A stretch of DNA of 64,000 nt from Paenibacillus sp. Root444D2 (GTDB lineage: Bacteria; Bacillota; Bacilli; Paenibacillales; NBRC-103111), in assembly GCF_001426375.1 (NCBI RefSeq), contig NZ_LMEO01000050.1, positions 1 to 64,000 of the forward strand. Reading direction: 5' to 3'. The position numbers and the translations under genes are program-made. Of this stretch, positions 34,524 to 41,908 are shown piece after piece (within the stretch, counting starts at the first letter, position 1; the number at the start of each line of letters is the position of its first letter). The notes under the pieces were generated by a model. The model was given only the letters and a program-made list of their open reading frames with translations, was not told where the DNA came from and made no database searches.

Positions 34524-35534
34524 TTATTGGTCATCTCCTTCTGCATAAACATGAAGGAGCGTATCTTCCGGTTTCGGATAAGGCGCGAGATCCGCATACT
34601 TTGTAGCTTCATTAATCTCTTGCTTTTGCCGTTCCTGAAGGTCACGATCCTGATCATCACTCCATAGACCGCATTCCATTAAATATTCTTTGAATTTAAG
34701 GATGCCGTCTTTTTGACGGTTCTGTTCAACTTCTTCTTTCGTCCGGTACAGCATGTCATCATCCGACGTTGAATGAGGCATGAGTCGATAAGAAATCATT
34801 TCGATGAGCGTTGGACCTTCGCCACGAACGGCTCTTTCTCTTGCTTCCTTCGTCACCCGATACATTTCTAATACATCGCTGCCATCTACTTGAATACCTG
34901 GGAAACCATACCCGAGCGCACGATCCGCGATTTTTCCTGCCACTTGTTTATGAAGAGGAACAGAAATCGCGTATTGATTATTTTCACAAACGAAAATAAC
35001 AGGAAGCTTATGTACACCCGCGAAATTACAGCCCTCGTGGAAATCCCCTTGATTGCTGGAGCCTTCACCGAAGGAAACAAAGGTGGCGAAGTCTTGCTTT
35101 TTCATTTTGGCTGCAAGCGCGATACCAGCAGCATGCGGAACTTGAGTCGTAACAGGGGACGACCCTGTGACGATATGATTTTTCTTATCGCCAAAGTGAC
35201 CAGCCATTTGTCTTCCACCGCTGTTAACGTCTTCTGCTTTGCAAAAAACCGCCAGCATTAAATCCCTTACTGTCATGCCGACAGATAGTACGAACGCATA
35301 GTCACGATAATACGGCAAAAAATAATCTTTTTGCGCTTTCATCGCAAAAGCCATCCCTACTTGACCCGCATATTGTCCCATACCAGATACGTGAAAAGGT
35401 ATTTTACCTGCGCGTTGAAGCATGAAAGCTCGCTCATCATATTTAGCAGCAAGACTCATGACTGTATACATACGAACGGCTTCGTCGTCAGACAAACCTA
35501 AACTTCTATGTTTATATAGTTGACCAATAGACAT
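34524..35534 (-). CDS. bkdAA: Branched-chain 2-oxoacid dehydrogenase E1 alpha
   Basis: Alpha subunit of the E1 component. The thiamine-diphosphate motif GDGX(24-30)N appears as 'FGEGSSNQGDFHEGCNFAGV...PVIFVCENNQYAIS', with Glu in place of the usual Asp, common in this subfamily. The phosphorylation-loop-like 'YRLMPHSTSDDD' is present. Start at MSIGQLYKHR (35534) after AAAGGAGG; 336 residues. Confidence 0.95.
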   Translation of the reverse strand: MSIGQLYKHRSLGLSDDEAVRMYTVMSLAAKYDERAFMLQRAGKIPFHVSGMGQYAGQVGMAFAMKAQKDYFLPYYRDYAFVLSVGMTVRDLMLAVFCKAEDVNSGGRQMAGHFGDKKNHIVTGSSPVTTQVPHAAGIALAAKMKKQDFATFVSFGEGSSNQGDFHEGCNFAGVHKLPVIFVCENNQYAISVPLHKQVAGKIADRALGYGFPGIQVDGSDVLEMYRVTKEARERAVRGEGPTLIEMISYRLMPHSTSDDDMLYRTKEEVEQNRQKDGILKFKEYLMECGLWSDDQDRDLQERQKQEINEATKYADLAPYPKPEDTLLHVYAEGDDQ

Positions 35535-35641
35535 GGAGGTTGCCTCCTTTAGAAATTTTAAGTACCACATAAATTATTACCTGGTCCTAGTACTTGACTC
35601 TATATGCTTATTATAAACGCAAATGTTTATGATTACAATTT

Positions 35642-37066
35642 TTATCCGCTAATTGCAATCCCATCCACGGCCAGCATTGCTTCTCCTAATGCTTCTGATA
35701 AAGTGGGATGCGGATGAATGGTTTGTCCCACTTCCCAAGGCGTCGCATTCAGTACCTGTGCAAGTGCTGCTTCAGATATGCTGTTAGTCACATGCGGTCC
35801 AATCATATGTACACCAAGAATGTCATTCGTTTCGCTATCTGCTATAACCTTTACGAAGCCGTCTGTATCTCCATATACAAGTGCTTTCCCAATCCCTTTG
35901 AAGCTGAATTTGCCAATTTTCACTTTGTGTCCTTGGAGGGCGGCCTGTTGTTCGGTCCAACCAACACTAGCTATTTCCGGTCTTGTATATGTACATCTTG
36001 AAACGAGATGCGCTTGCAGCTCATGCGGAGTTTGACCAGCCAGGTGTTCAGCTGCCAGAATCCCTTCATGACCGGCCATATGAGCCAGCATAAGTCCTCC
36101 AATAACGTCGCCAACCGCATAGATATGTGATTCCGTCGTTTGCATGAACCGATTCACACGAATGACACCTTTATCTATTTTAATATCCGTATTTTCAAGT
36201 CCGATTCCCTCAATATTCGCTATTCGGCCAACAGAAACAAGCACCTTATCTGCTGTTAATTCAACAATTTCCCCTTGCTTGTCCGCTTGTAAAGTAACAC
36301 TGCCTTCCGTTACCTTAACGGAATCAGGAAGCACTTTTGCTCCAGTAACCAAAGTAATGCCGCGTTTCTTAAACAAGCGCTCCAGCTCTTTGGAGATATC
36401 CGCATCCTCTAAGCTCACTAATCGTTTATCCAGTTCAACTATGGTAACCGCTACGCCAAAATCGCTCAGCATCGAAGCCCATTCTACGCCAATCACACCG
36501 CCACCTACAATGATGATTGACTTCGGAAGGTTCTCCATACGCAAAGCGTCTTCACTCGTTAAAATATGGGTACCATCGATCTCTAAACCTGGTAAACTAC
36601 GCGGTCTGGAACCTGTAGCAATGATCAAATTACTCGATAGAAGCGTTTCGATATCCCCGTCTTCCTTCTCTACAGAAACAGCACCGCTGCGTGGTGAAAA
36701 GATAGAAGGCCCAATAATGCGTCCATTGCCGTAATGGACCGTGATTTTATTTTTCTTCATCAGGAATTGCAGTCCTTGATGCAGTTGATCAACAATACGT
36801 TGCTTACGGTTAAGCACACTGTCAAACTTTACTTCGATGGATTCAGCAGAAATGCCATATTCCTCACTTTTCTTCATTGTTGCGTATACTTCCGCACTCC
36901 GAAGGAGAGATTTACTTGGAATACAGCCTTGATGTAAACAAGTGCCTCCAAGCTTGTCCCTTTCCACGACAGCTACAGTTTTCCCTAATTGTGCTGCCCG
37001 TATAGCCGCGGTATAACCTCCAATACCACCACCAAGTACGACGACATCATATCTATGTTCACTCAT
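35642..37066 (-). CDS. lpdV: Dihydrolipoyl dehydrogenase (E3)
   Basis: FAD-dependent E3 of the branched-chain 2-oxoacid dehydrogenase. N-terminal FAD site 'VVVLGGGIGGYTAAIRAAQLG', redox pair in 'GGTCLHQGCIPSK', NAD site 'IIIVGGGVIGVEWASMLSDFG', and the C-terminal catalytic 'TIHPHPTLSEALGEAMLAV' with its His-Glu pair. 474 residues. GGAGG precedes the ATG. First gene of the operon; ptb, bcd and buk, which precede lpdV in B. subtilis, are not in this window. Confidence 0.96.
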   Translation of the reverse strand: MSEHRYDVVVLGGGIGGYTAAIRAAQLGKTVAVVERDKLGGTCLHQGCIPSKSLLRSAEVYATMKKSEEYGISAESIEVKFDSVLNRKQRIVDQLHQGLQFLMKKNKITVHYGNGRIIGPSIFSPRSGAVSVEKEDGDIETLLSSNLIIATGSRPRSLPGLEIDGTHILTSEDALRMENLPKSIIIVGGGVIGVEWASMLSDFGVAVTIVELDKRLVSLEDADISKELERLFKKRGITLVTGAKVLPDSVKVTEGSVTLQADKQGEIVELTADKVLVSVGRIANIEGIGLENTDIKIDKGVIRVNRFMQTTESHIYAVGDVIGGLMLAHMAGHEGILAAEHLAGQTPHELQAHLVSRCTYTRPEIASVGWTEQQAALQGHKVKIGKFSFKGIGKALVYGDTDGFVKVIADSETNDILGVHMIGPHVTNSISEAALAQVLNATPWEVGQTIHPHPTLSEALGEAMLAVDGIAISG

Positions 37067-37121
37067 TATGTATTTCCTCCCTATTAAGCGTTCACTACCT
37101 CATATGTATACACTTCACTCT

Positions 37122-37149
37122 ATTATATTACCCTTTTTTGGTCACCAAA
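37122..37149 (-). promoter_or_regulatory. Candidate lpdV promoter and operator
   Basis: The minus strand has a -10 TATAAT (37122-37127). Sixteen bases or so upstream lies the perfect inverted repeat TTTGGT-C-ACCAAA (37137-37149), which covers the expected -35. This is a plausible operator for the bkd operon, but the regulator is unknown. Confidence 0.4.
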
Positions 37150-37168
37150 TCATAGTCTTATTTGTGAA

Positions 37169-37198
37169 TTAGACACACTAACAGTTTCAGAGTATGAT
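37169..37198 (+). promoter_or_regulatory. Candidate sigma-A promoter of yqzF
   Basis: TTAGAC, an 18-base spacer and TATGAT, about 38 bases before the yqzF start codon. Confidence 0.4.
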
Positions 37199-37235
37199 GA
37201 TATAAAACATGTTTTATGCAAAGTAAGGAGCAGCT

Positions 37236-37493
37236 ATGAGAGCGCCATTTTATCGATTTATTGCTATTCTTCTTCTCGTCATTCCCGGTTTGACAGCTAC
37301 CTATGGGTTCCTTGCCATGAAGGATGCCTTTTTCGCTCAATTCGATACGGACGGACATCTGTTGTGGGGAAAATTTATCCTTGGGCTAATTTTGTTTCTT
37401 CTAGGTGTTGCTTTTATTGGAGGATGGACGTTTTTCCGTGATCGCAAACGAAATTATGTGGCACCAAGATTTAAACCTAACCGACGCAAATAG
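37236..37493 (+). CDS. yqzF: DUF2627 membrane protein (YqzF)
   Basis: Protein of 85 residues with two membrane segments ('FIAILLLVIPGLTATYGFLA' and 'FILGLILFLLGVAFIGGWTF') and a basic C terminus ending in a run of Arg/Lys. It fits DUF2627 (YqzF), which lies near the bkd operon in Bacillus as well. Function unknown. TAAGGAG precedes the ATG. Transcribed divergently from lpdV. Confidence 0.85.
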   Translation: MRAPFYRFIAILLLVIPGLTATYGFLAMKDAFFAQFDTDGHLLWGKFILGLILFLLGVAFIGGWTFFRDRKRNYVAPRFKPNRRK

Positions 37494-37494
37494 A

Positions 37495-37512
37495 CCGGAC
37501 TTTCAAGTCCGG
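37495..37512. terminator. Hairpin between yqzF and the MraY-like gene
   Basis: Perfect CCGGACTT-TC-AAGTCCGG stem in the nine-base gap between two convergent genes; it includes the stop codon of the minus-strand gene. There is no U tract, so termination is uncertain. Confidence 0.45.
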
Positions 37513-38402
37513 CCTAAACGATCTAACCAATGAAGGAACCGGTTCTGTTCAATCATTTGTGTAATGGAGCTCACCTCCGCTTGTCTATGAAGGAAGCCGA
37601 TTACAGCAACAATCACACATTGTGCCTCCCAAGGAAAGATCATAATAATTCCATAACCCAATGTAAAACCAAGTAGATTCGATCCGGCATCACCAAGCAT
37701 CCCAAAGCCTCTAATATCAAGGCTATAAAGGATCAAGCCACCCATGCATACTGGGATCATTGAAAAAAACAAACTCGTATCCAAGTCTAAAAAATAATAT
37801 CCTAAGAGCAAAACCGCACAAAAACTACCCAAAAATGCTTTTAATGATCGACCTGGACGAACGTCAAGCAAGTTCAAGGTATTCGTCATTAGTATCAGCA
37901 GGATAAGCTCAACCCCCATCTGCCAGATGGGGGTTTGATCGTTTCCGACCGCTAAAACAAGCCATGCGGCAATCGATAATGTGCCTATCGCCTTAACGGC
38001 TCCCATCGATAAAGTCTTTGACTCCATCCAATACCGAAAGTTTCCCTTAAGGCCTTTTACGGCTTTACTACCTATTAAATCATCTGTCCAACCTAATAAG
38101 AAAATAAATGTAGCGGAAAAAGTGAATGCCCGATTATTCACTTCAAGGGTACTAAGCTCTTTAAGTAATGAAATTTCGCCCATCAAGCCTGAAGATTCTA
38201 GCTTTAGAGCACCTTGAAGAACCAGCTCCTGAAGCCATAAGAGCAACCAAAGAACGACCCCCATCCCGCGAGGGATGGTATGGCCAAGATAGTTCGGCCC
38301 TACTTGCCCATGGGCCTCCAGAAAGCGCCTTACGTGCGGCAGCATCCACCACCCTGCCGCTCCAAGCACAATCAGATCGAGGATCGATCCGATGAGAACC
38401 AT
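37503..38402 (-). CDS. MraY/WecA-like phosphoglycosyltransferase homologue
   Basis: Integral membrane protein of about 299 residues with eight or more hydrophobic segments. Three motifs of the polyprenyl-phosphate N-acetylhexosamine-1-phosphate transferase family are readable: 'GWTDDLIGSKAVKGLKGNF' (DD motif), 'NTLNLLDVRPGRSLKAF' (NxxNxxD) and 'GMLGDAGSNLLGF'. The third cytosolic HxxH-type motif of MraY is not evident, and the usual GTI(T)P opening is replaced by 'GHTIPRGMG'. It may modify or recycle a lipid-linked intermediate for the envelope. The start at 38402 overlaps the upstream glycosyltransferase by 31 bases. Confidence 0.8.
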   Translation of the reverse strand: MVLIGSILDLIVLGAAGWWMLPHVRRFLEAHGQVGPNYLGHTIPRGMGVVLWLLLWLQELVLQGALKLESSGLMGEISLLKELSTLEVNNRAFTFSATFIFLLGWTDDLIGSKAVKGLKGNFRYWMESKTLSMGAVKAIGTLSIAAWLVLAVGNDQTPIWQMGVELILLILMTNTLNLLDVRPGRSLKAFLGSFCAVLLLGYYFLDLDTSLFFSMIPVCMGGLILYSLDIRGFGMLGDAGSNLLGFTLGYGIIMIFPWEAQCVIVAVIGFLHRQAEVSSITQMIEQNRFLHWLDRLGRT

Positions 38403-39103
38403 ATCCGCTTCCTCTCCTTCCAGCGAGTCAGCAGTGTCAAACCGACCGCGGCGAATTGCCTGCCGCGGTGCATGTATCCGTGCCAATCCCGCCCCGTTTC
38501 CCGGTGCGTGATTGGCACGTCCAGCTCCACGATGCGCAGGCCGTGCCTCACCGCATCGATGGTTAGCGCGACTTCCACGCCGAAGCCGCGCGCGAACCCT
38601 CCAAGCTCCCGCAGCCGATCAGCACGCACCGCGCGCTGTCCAGACAAGGGAGCTTCAGTCTTATAGCCGCTGAGCCGGTGAATACCGCGACGGGCCAAGC
38701 CCTTCACCAAGCCGAAGCCTGCTTTGGCGCCGGACGGCGGCAGCTTCGCTATCGCCATATCCGCTTCGCGCCGCAGCAGCGGCTCGATGAGGACGAGCGC
38801 CTCCCCGGCCGTAGCCTGCAAGTCGGCGTCAAGAAAGAGCAGCAGGTCGCCACGAGCCTTGGCGACACCTGATTGCATCGCCGCTCCTTTGCCGCGCCGG
38901 CGGTCATGCTTGACCAGCTTGTCCACCCAAGGCCAAGCAGCTTCATAGGTATTATCGACGCTGCCATCGTCGACCACAATAATTTCGAATCTCATCCCCG
39001 TACTCCAAATGAAGTCTGCCTGATTCAACAGATGTTGTAGTGTACTCGGAATCGTGCTTGCTTCATTCCAAGCTGGAATAATGATGGATAGATACGGCTT
39101 CAT
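38372..39103 (-). CDS. Family 2 glycosyltransferase
   Basis: Cytoplasmic GT-A glycosyltransferase of 243 residues. 'LSIIIPAWNEASTIPSTLQ', 'IIVVDDGSVDNT' and 'LLLFLDADLQATAGEAL' (DxD-type metal site) are the nucleotide-sugar binding motifs of GT2, resembling dolichyl/undecaprenyl-phosphate sugar transferases in length and order. Acceptor unknown. The stretch 38440-38930 is markedly GC-rich compared with both neighbours. AGGAGG precedes the ATG, which overlaps the steA stop by four bases. Confidence 0.88.
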   Translation of the reverse strand: MKPYLSIIIPAWNEASTIPSTLQHLLNQADFIWSTGMRFEIIVVDDGSVDNTYEAAWPWVDKLVKHDRRRGKGAAMQSGVAKARGDLLLFLDADLQATAGEALVLIEPLLRREADMAIAKLPPSGAKAGFGLVKGLARRGIHRLSGYKTEAPLSGQRAVRADRLRELGGFARGFGVEVALTIDAVRHGLRIVELDVPITHRETGRDWHGYMHRGRQFAAVGLTLLTRWKERKRIWFSSDRSSI

Positions 39104-40263
39104 CCTTCACCTCCTAGATTCCAAACTACGTGAGCAACTCGCTTCAAAATCCAGTGAAGCTGAAAAAGCCCTAAAGCAATAAAGAAAAGTGAAAGAAAAG
39201 CAGTGGTGGCAACCTCTTTCGTCCATAGATACGGCTGCTTATACAGGGCGCCTATACTTTTGATATCTACCAAACGCGACCCTACCTTCATCCGAACAAG
39301 AAGCGTGCTTCCCATGCCCTCCCTCCCTTTCTCCAGAAAATCAATCATATGAGTATGCGCACCAACCGTAACTAGCCACTCCCCCCGCTGCTCAAAGGCG
39401 AGTAAAAGCGCCGCGTCCTCACTGGTTCCGAAACAAGGCAGTACATGCGCGAATAACCCTAATGCGTTCGTACGAGCTATCCCCGGTGCCGTTCCATTCG
39501 GGTAAGCATGGACAATTAACTCCGCACCGCACAAAAGGGCTCGATCCGTCACACTGTCCATATCCCCAACAATCAGATGCGGCTGATAACCGCACTCCAG
39601 CAGCGCATCTGCCCCCCCATCAACCCCAATCAGAATCGGCTTGACCTTTGAGATAAATGCTTTTGCGGCAAGTAAATCCTTCTTATACCCTTTCCTTCTG
39701 GAAACAACCAATACATACTTACCCTCGCAATTTACCCTAAGGTGTAGTGTGGGCAGCGGCTCCATAACAGCTTGTTTCTCCCGAATTGCATAGGTTAATG
39801 TATTATCAATAAATTGCTCCAAAAGCCTTGACGATTGATCGTTCGCAAGCTGCTGCAAGTTCATCCAGTTCTCACGTGTAAATGCGGTACAGGCGATATG
39901 CTGATCTCCGATGATGATCCTATCCTCATAAATCGCAATCTCCTTATTCGATTCAAAAACTTCGAACGCCGACGACTCCACTTCCCAAATCCGTATATGC
40001 TGCTGCAGCAGCAGCAGGGGGCCTTGGGTTGGATAAGTGCCACTCATCGTTTGGTGGCAATTTATGATCGCTTTTACTTTATGGTCGATGAGTTCCTGTG
40101 CAATGACTTCATCTAAGTCACGGTGCTGCAGAACAACGATTCGGCCTGGCGGCAAATCACGCAGCAATACTTTCGTAATCGCCCCTACGTTAATCTTCCC
40201 TTTGCAGAGCGGCAGCGGCTTCGAAGAAAACAATGACAACGAGGGCCAATTCATGATAGACAC
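39100..40263 (-). CDS. steA: SteA-like putative cytokinetic ring protein
   Basis: Protein of 387 residues matching the SteA family: an N-terminal domain with 'LPPGRIVVLQHRDLDEVIAQ' and 'AIINCHQTMSGTYPTQGP', then a thiamin-pyrophosphokinase-like domain ('LIGVDGGADALLECGYQPHL', 'IVGDMDSVTD') without the full catalytic set. One membrane segment lies near the C terminus (about 348-370, 'VATTAFLSLFFIALGLFQLH'). In Corynebacterium SteA with SteB affects septal peptidoglycan and cell separation. GTG start at 40263 after AAAGGA. First gene of the steA / glycosyltransferase / MraY-like cluster. Confidence 0.82.
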   Translation of the reverse strand: MSIMNWPSLSLFSSKPLPLCKGKINVGAITKVLLRDLPPGRIVVLQHRDLDEVIAQELIDHKVKAIINCHQTMSGTYPTQGPLLLLQQHIRIWEVESSAFEVFESNKEIAIYEDRIIIGDQHIACTAFTRENWMNLQQLANDQSSRLLEQFIDNTLTYAIREKQAVMEPLPTLHLRVNCEGKYVLVVSRRKGYKKDLLAAKAFISKVKPILIGVDGGADALLECGYQPHLIVGDMDSVTDRALLCGAELIVHAYPNGTAPGIARTNALGLFAHVLPCFGTSEDAALLLAFEQRGEWLVTVGAHTHMIDFLEKGREGMGSTLLVRMKVGSRLVDIKSIGALYKQPYLWTKEVATTAFLSLFFIALGLFQLHWILKRVAHVVWNLGGEG

Positions 40264-40384
40264 CGACTTTCCTTTCGTCTCTTGGCTCGCTTATTTTGCC
40301 CTTTGCCACTATATTCTATGTATATTTTACCTATCCAATGGCAAGTATTGGGTTATATTCTTATTGAAAGGAGATGAAACATCC

Positions 40385-40570
40385 ATGGAGCTAAACATGA
40401 GCGCAGACGAAGTGTTAGGCCACATTGTACAGCTTCACAACACCGGAGAGTCGCTAGCCAAAAAAAATGTGAAGAAGCTGCATCCTGATCTTATGAAAAA
40501 TGCCCTGTATTATTACCCAAGCTGGGAGCACGCCTTGCAAAAGACCGGAGTTGGCAACATCGTTCACTAA
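40385..40570 (+). CDS. Small protein with homing-endonuclease-repeat-like fold
   Basis: Protein of 61 residues. The pattern 'GESLAKKNVKKLHPDLMKNALYYYPSWEHALQKTG' resembles the short helical repeats associated with homing endonucleases (…hP.L...A...fgSW..AL...G), which bind DNA. This is an inference from a familiar pattern, not a search result. The start is the ATG at 40385 after AAAGGAG; the frame is open far upstream inside steA antisense, which is not coding. Function unknown. Confidence 0.7.
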   Translation: MELNMSADEVLGHIVQLHNTGESLAKKNVKKLHPDLMKNALYYYPSWEHALQKTGVGNIVH

Positions 40571-40594
40571 ACATACATACCATTGCACACACAA

Positions 40595-40630
40595 AGAGCT
40601 CCGAAGGGGATTAATCTCCTTCGGAGCTCT
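40595..40630. terminator. Strong hairpin between two small convergent genes
   Basis: AGAGCTCCGAAGG pairs perfectly with CCTTCGGAGCTCT around a GGATTAATCT-type loop. The U tract is weak on both sides (TTTG on the minus strand). Confidence 0.7.
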
Positions 40631-40654
40631 ATACGATCTACGTTATTTTCTTCG

Positions 40655-40831
40655 TTATTCAAGCACTTCCCATTCAACTTGCACCATGCGATCTACCCAT
40701 GTGCGGATTTTTATTTCAATCGCACTTTCGATTTCTTCATCAGTCATTTCACCAAGTTTATATTCCGGTATTTCAAGTACATCCTGCTTAACCATTTCGC
40801 CTGACACGGCTAATTGAATTTGAATACGCAA
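40655..40831 (-). CDS. Small acidic hypothetical protein
   Basis: Open frame of 58 residues: starts LRIQIQLAVSGEMVKQDVLE and ends WVDRMVQVEWEVLE; rich in Glu and Ile/Val with alternating beta-then-helix character. Translation would begin at TTG 40831, seven bases after AAGGG. It lies in its own gap, ends just before a strong hairpin on its strand, and has coding-like codon use. I do not recognise the family. Confidence 0.6.
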   Translation of the reverse strand: MRIQIQLAVSGEMVKQDVLEIPEYKLGEMTDEEIESAIEIKIRTWVDRMVQVEWEVLE

Positions 40832-40960
40832 GCCCTCACCCTTTTCTAAATGAAGTGAATATATAATTGATAAGAAAACTTTCCATTGCAGCTAGGCAAC
40901 TGATTAATTACAATTAACAAGAGTAACAATCCAATTTGAATGAAGAAAAGAGGAATCCGA

Positions 40961-41173
40961 ATGTCACGAACCCAAGCACAAAAAAATCGACAACGAAGTT
41001 TACGCGAAGGTAAGCTAGATCCTGCTATCCATCGACTGCACTGGCATGGAGTCAACCCTGTAACTAAAACGACGCCTACACTGAAACAATTACTAACGAA
41101 ACAAAATCATAAACACAAATCAAGGAATTTGAACCATTCGCATGGTGACGATTCCTTTTTTCATGCTTCATAA
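40961..41173 (+). CDS. Small basic hypothetical protein
   Basis: Protein of 70 residues, MSRTQAQKNRQRSLREGKLD..., strongly basic in the first 25 and last 30 residues, with 'LHWHGVNPVTKTTPTLKQLL' in the middle. It resembles the short basic YqkK-type proteins of Bacillus, but this is tentative. It may bind nucleic acid by charge. AGAGGA precedes the ATG at 40961. The last 13 bases overlap the convergent gene at 41161. Confidence 0.65.
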   Translation: MSRTQAQKNRQRSLREGKLDPAIHRLHWHGVNPVTKTTPTLKQLLTKQNHKHKSRNLNHSHGDDSFFHAS

Positions 41174-41415
41174 CGTTCTTGGATCGTAATTCCTTGTTCC
41201 GCTGCATAAAGGACTAACGCTTCTTTTTCCGCAGGACGAAAGGTATAGTTACAATCAAACCCGTTAAAGAACAGCTTCCACTCGCTCACAACTCCGTTAT
41301 CTCCCAACTCTAACTCCGCTACATATAAGGAATCAGGTTCATCTTCAAACTGAAGGCCGATATGGAGTTGTATCTTCCCTTCCGACATTTCTTGTTCACA
41401 ATAGTCCATAATCAC
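41161..41415 (-). CDS. Hypothetical protein, 84 residues
   Basis: Acidic soluble protein with alternating strands ('GKIQLHIGLQFEDEPDSLYV', 'WKLFFNGFDCNYTFRP') and a C-terminal helix. Start at GTG 41415, about ten bases after AGGAGG. I do not recognise a family. It is divergent from the gene at 41596 and ends inside the end of the small basic protein gene on the other strand. Confidence 0.65.
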   Translation of the reverse strand: MIMDYCEQEMSEGKIQLHIGLQFEDEPDSLYVAELELGDNGVVSEWKLFFNGFDCNYTFRPAEKEALVLYAAEQGITIQERYEA

Positions 41416-41432
41416 GAGTGTAGGCCCTCCTA

Positions 41433-41461
41433 TTGAATTAAATCTTTTTTATTTATATAAT
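41433..41461 (+). promoter_or_regulatory. Predicted sigma-A promoter
   Basis: TTGAAT, a 17-base spacer and a perfect TATAAT. It reads toward the gene at 41596 and implies a leader of about 125 bases that contains a family-A palindromic repeat. Confidence 0.6.
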
Positions 41462-41535
41462 ATACTAATGCGCACAAGCTAAACAACGAGGTGAAACTTT
41501 GATCGCAGGTCAAGGATCCCTATACGACAATGCTA

Positions 41536-41585
41536 GTTTATGCTTAAGCTTACGTAGAAAGTTTTGCTAAAGCAAAACTCTTAGG
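41536..41585. repeat. Single family-A palindromic repeat
   Basis: GTTTATGCTTAAGCTTACG is followed by the palindrome AGTTTTGCTAAAGCAAAACT (41560-41579) and CTTAGG, which runs into the AGGAGG site of the next gene. Same layout as the copies before ribBA and pdp. Confidence 0.8.
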
Positions 41586-41595
41586 AGGAATTACA

Positions 41596-41862
41596 ATGGC
41601 ATACGATCCGCAAGTAGTAGATGCAACAATAGTTAGTGATAACAAAAAAAATGGTCTTTTCGAAGTCGTTGTCTCACTGAAAGACCGCAACAAATGCCGT
41701 CTTTTCTTCGAAAGAGATTCCGAAACGGGTATCGGCAAAGTGACTGATTTGAATAGATTGATGAAAGAACCTTGTCCGATCTGCCGCAAAGATTACCTTT
41801 GCAACTGTCTTGACCGTTACAAATATTCAATCGCGGATCAAGCGCTAACCTTCATAAAATAA
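41596..41862 (+). CDS. Small Cys-rich hypothetical protein
   Basis: Protein of 88 residues. A short beta-rich part ('GLFEVVVSLKDRNKCRLFFE') is followed by a Cys cluster, CPICRKDYLCNC (about residues 60-71), that could bind zinc or an iron-sulfur cluster. AGGAGG precedes the ATG. It has a promoter and a terminator of its own, so it is a monocistronic unit. Function unknown. Confidence 0.7.
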   Translation: MAYDPQVVDATIVSDNKKNGLFEVVVSLKDRNKCRLFFERDSETGIGKVTDLNRLMKEPCPICRKDYLCNCLDRYKYSIADQALTFIK

Positions 41863-41871
41863 TGGCATGAC

Positions 41872-41904
41872 GAAACCCCCTAGCTAATTCAGCTAAGGGG
41901 TTTC
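41872..41904. terminator. Bidirectional terminator, cbi operon end
   Basis: GAAACCCC...GGGGTTTC with inner TAGCT / AGCTA pairing, in the gap between two convergent units. It serves the small Cys-rich gene and the end of the cobalamin operon. Confidence 0.75.
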
Positions 41905-41908
41905 ATTG

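Noticed and set aside
36144-36734. 196-codon plus-strand frame opposite lpdV
   Set aside because: Antisense to lpdV, no ribosome binding site, Ser/Thr-rich shadow composition.
41499-41570. Micro-ORF of 23 codons starting at TTG after GAGGTGAAAC
   Set aside because: Possible leader peptide, but it ends inside the palindromic repeat and there is no independent support.
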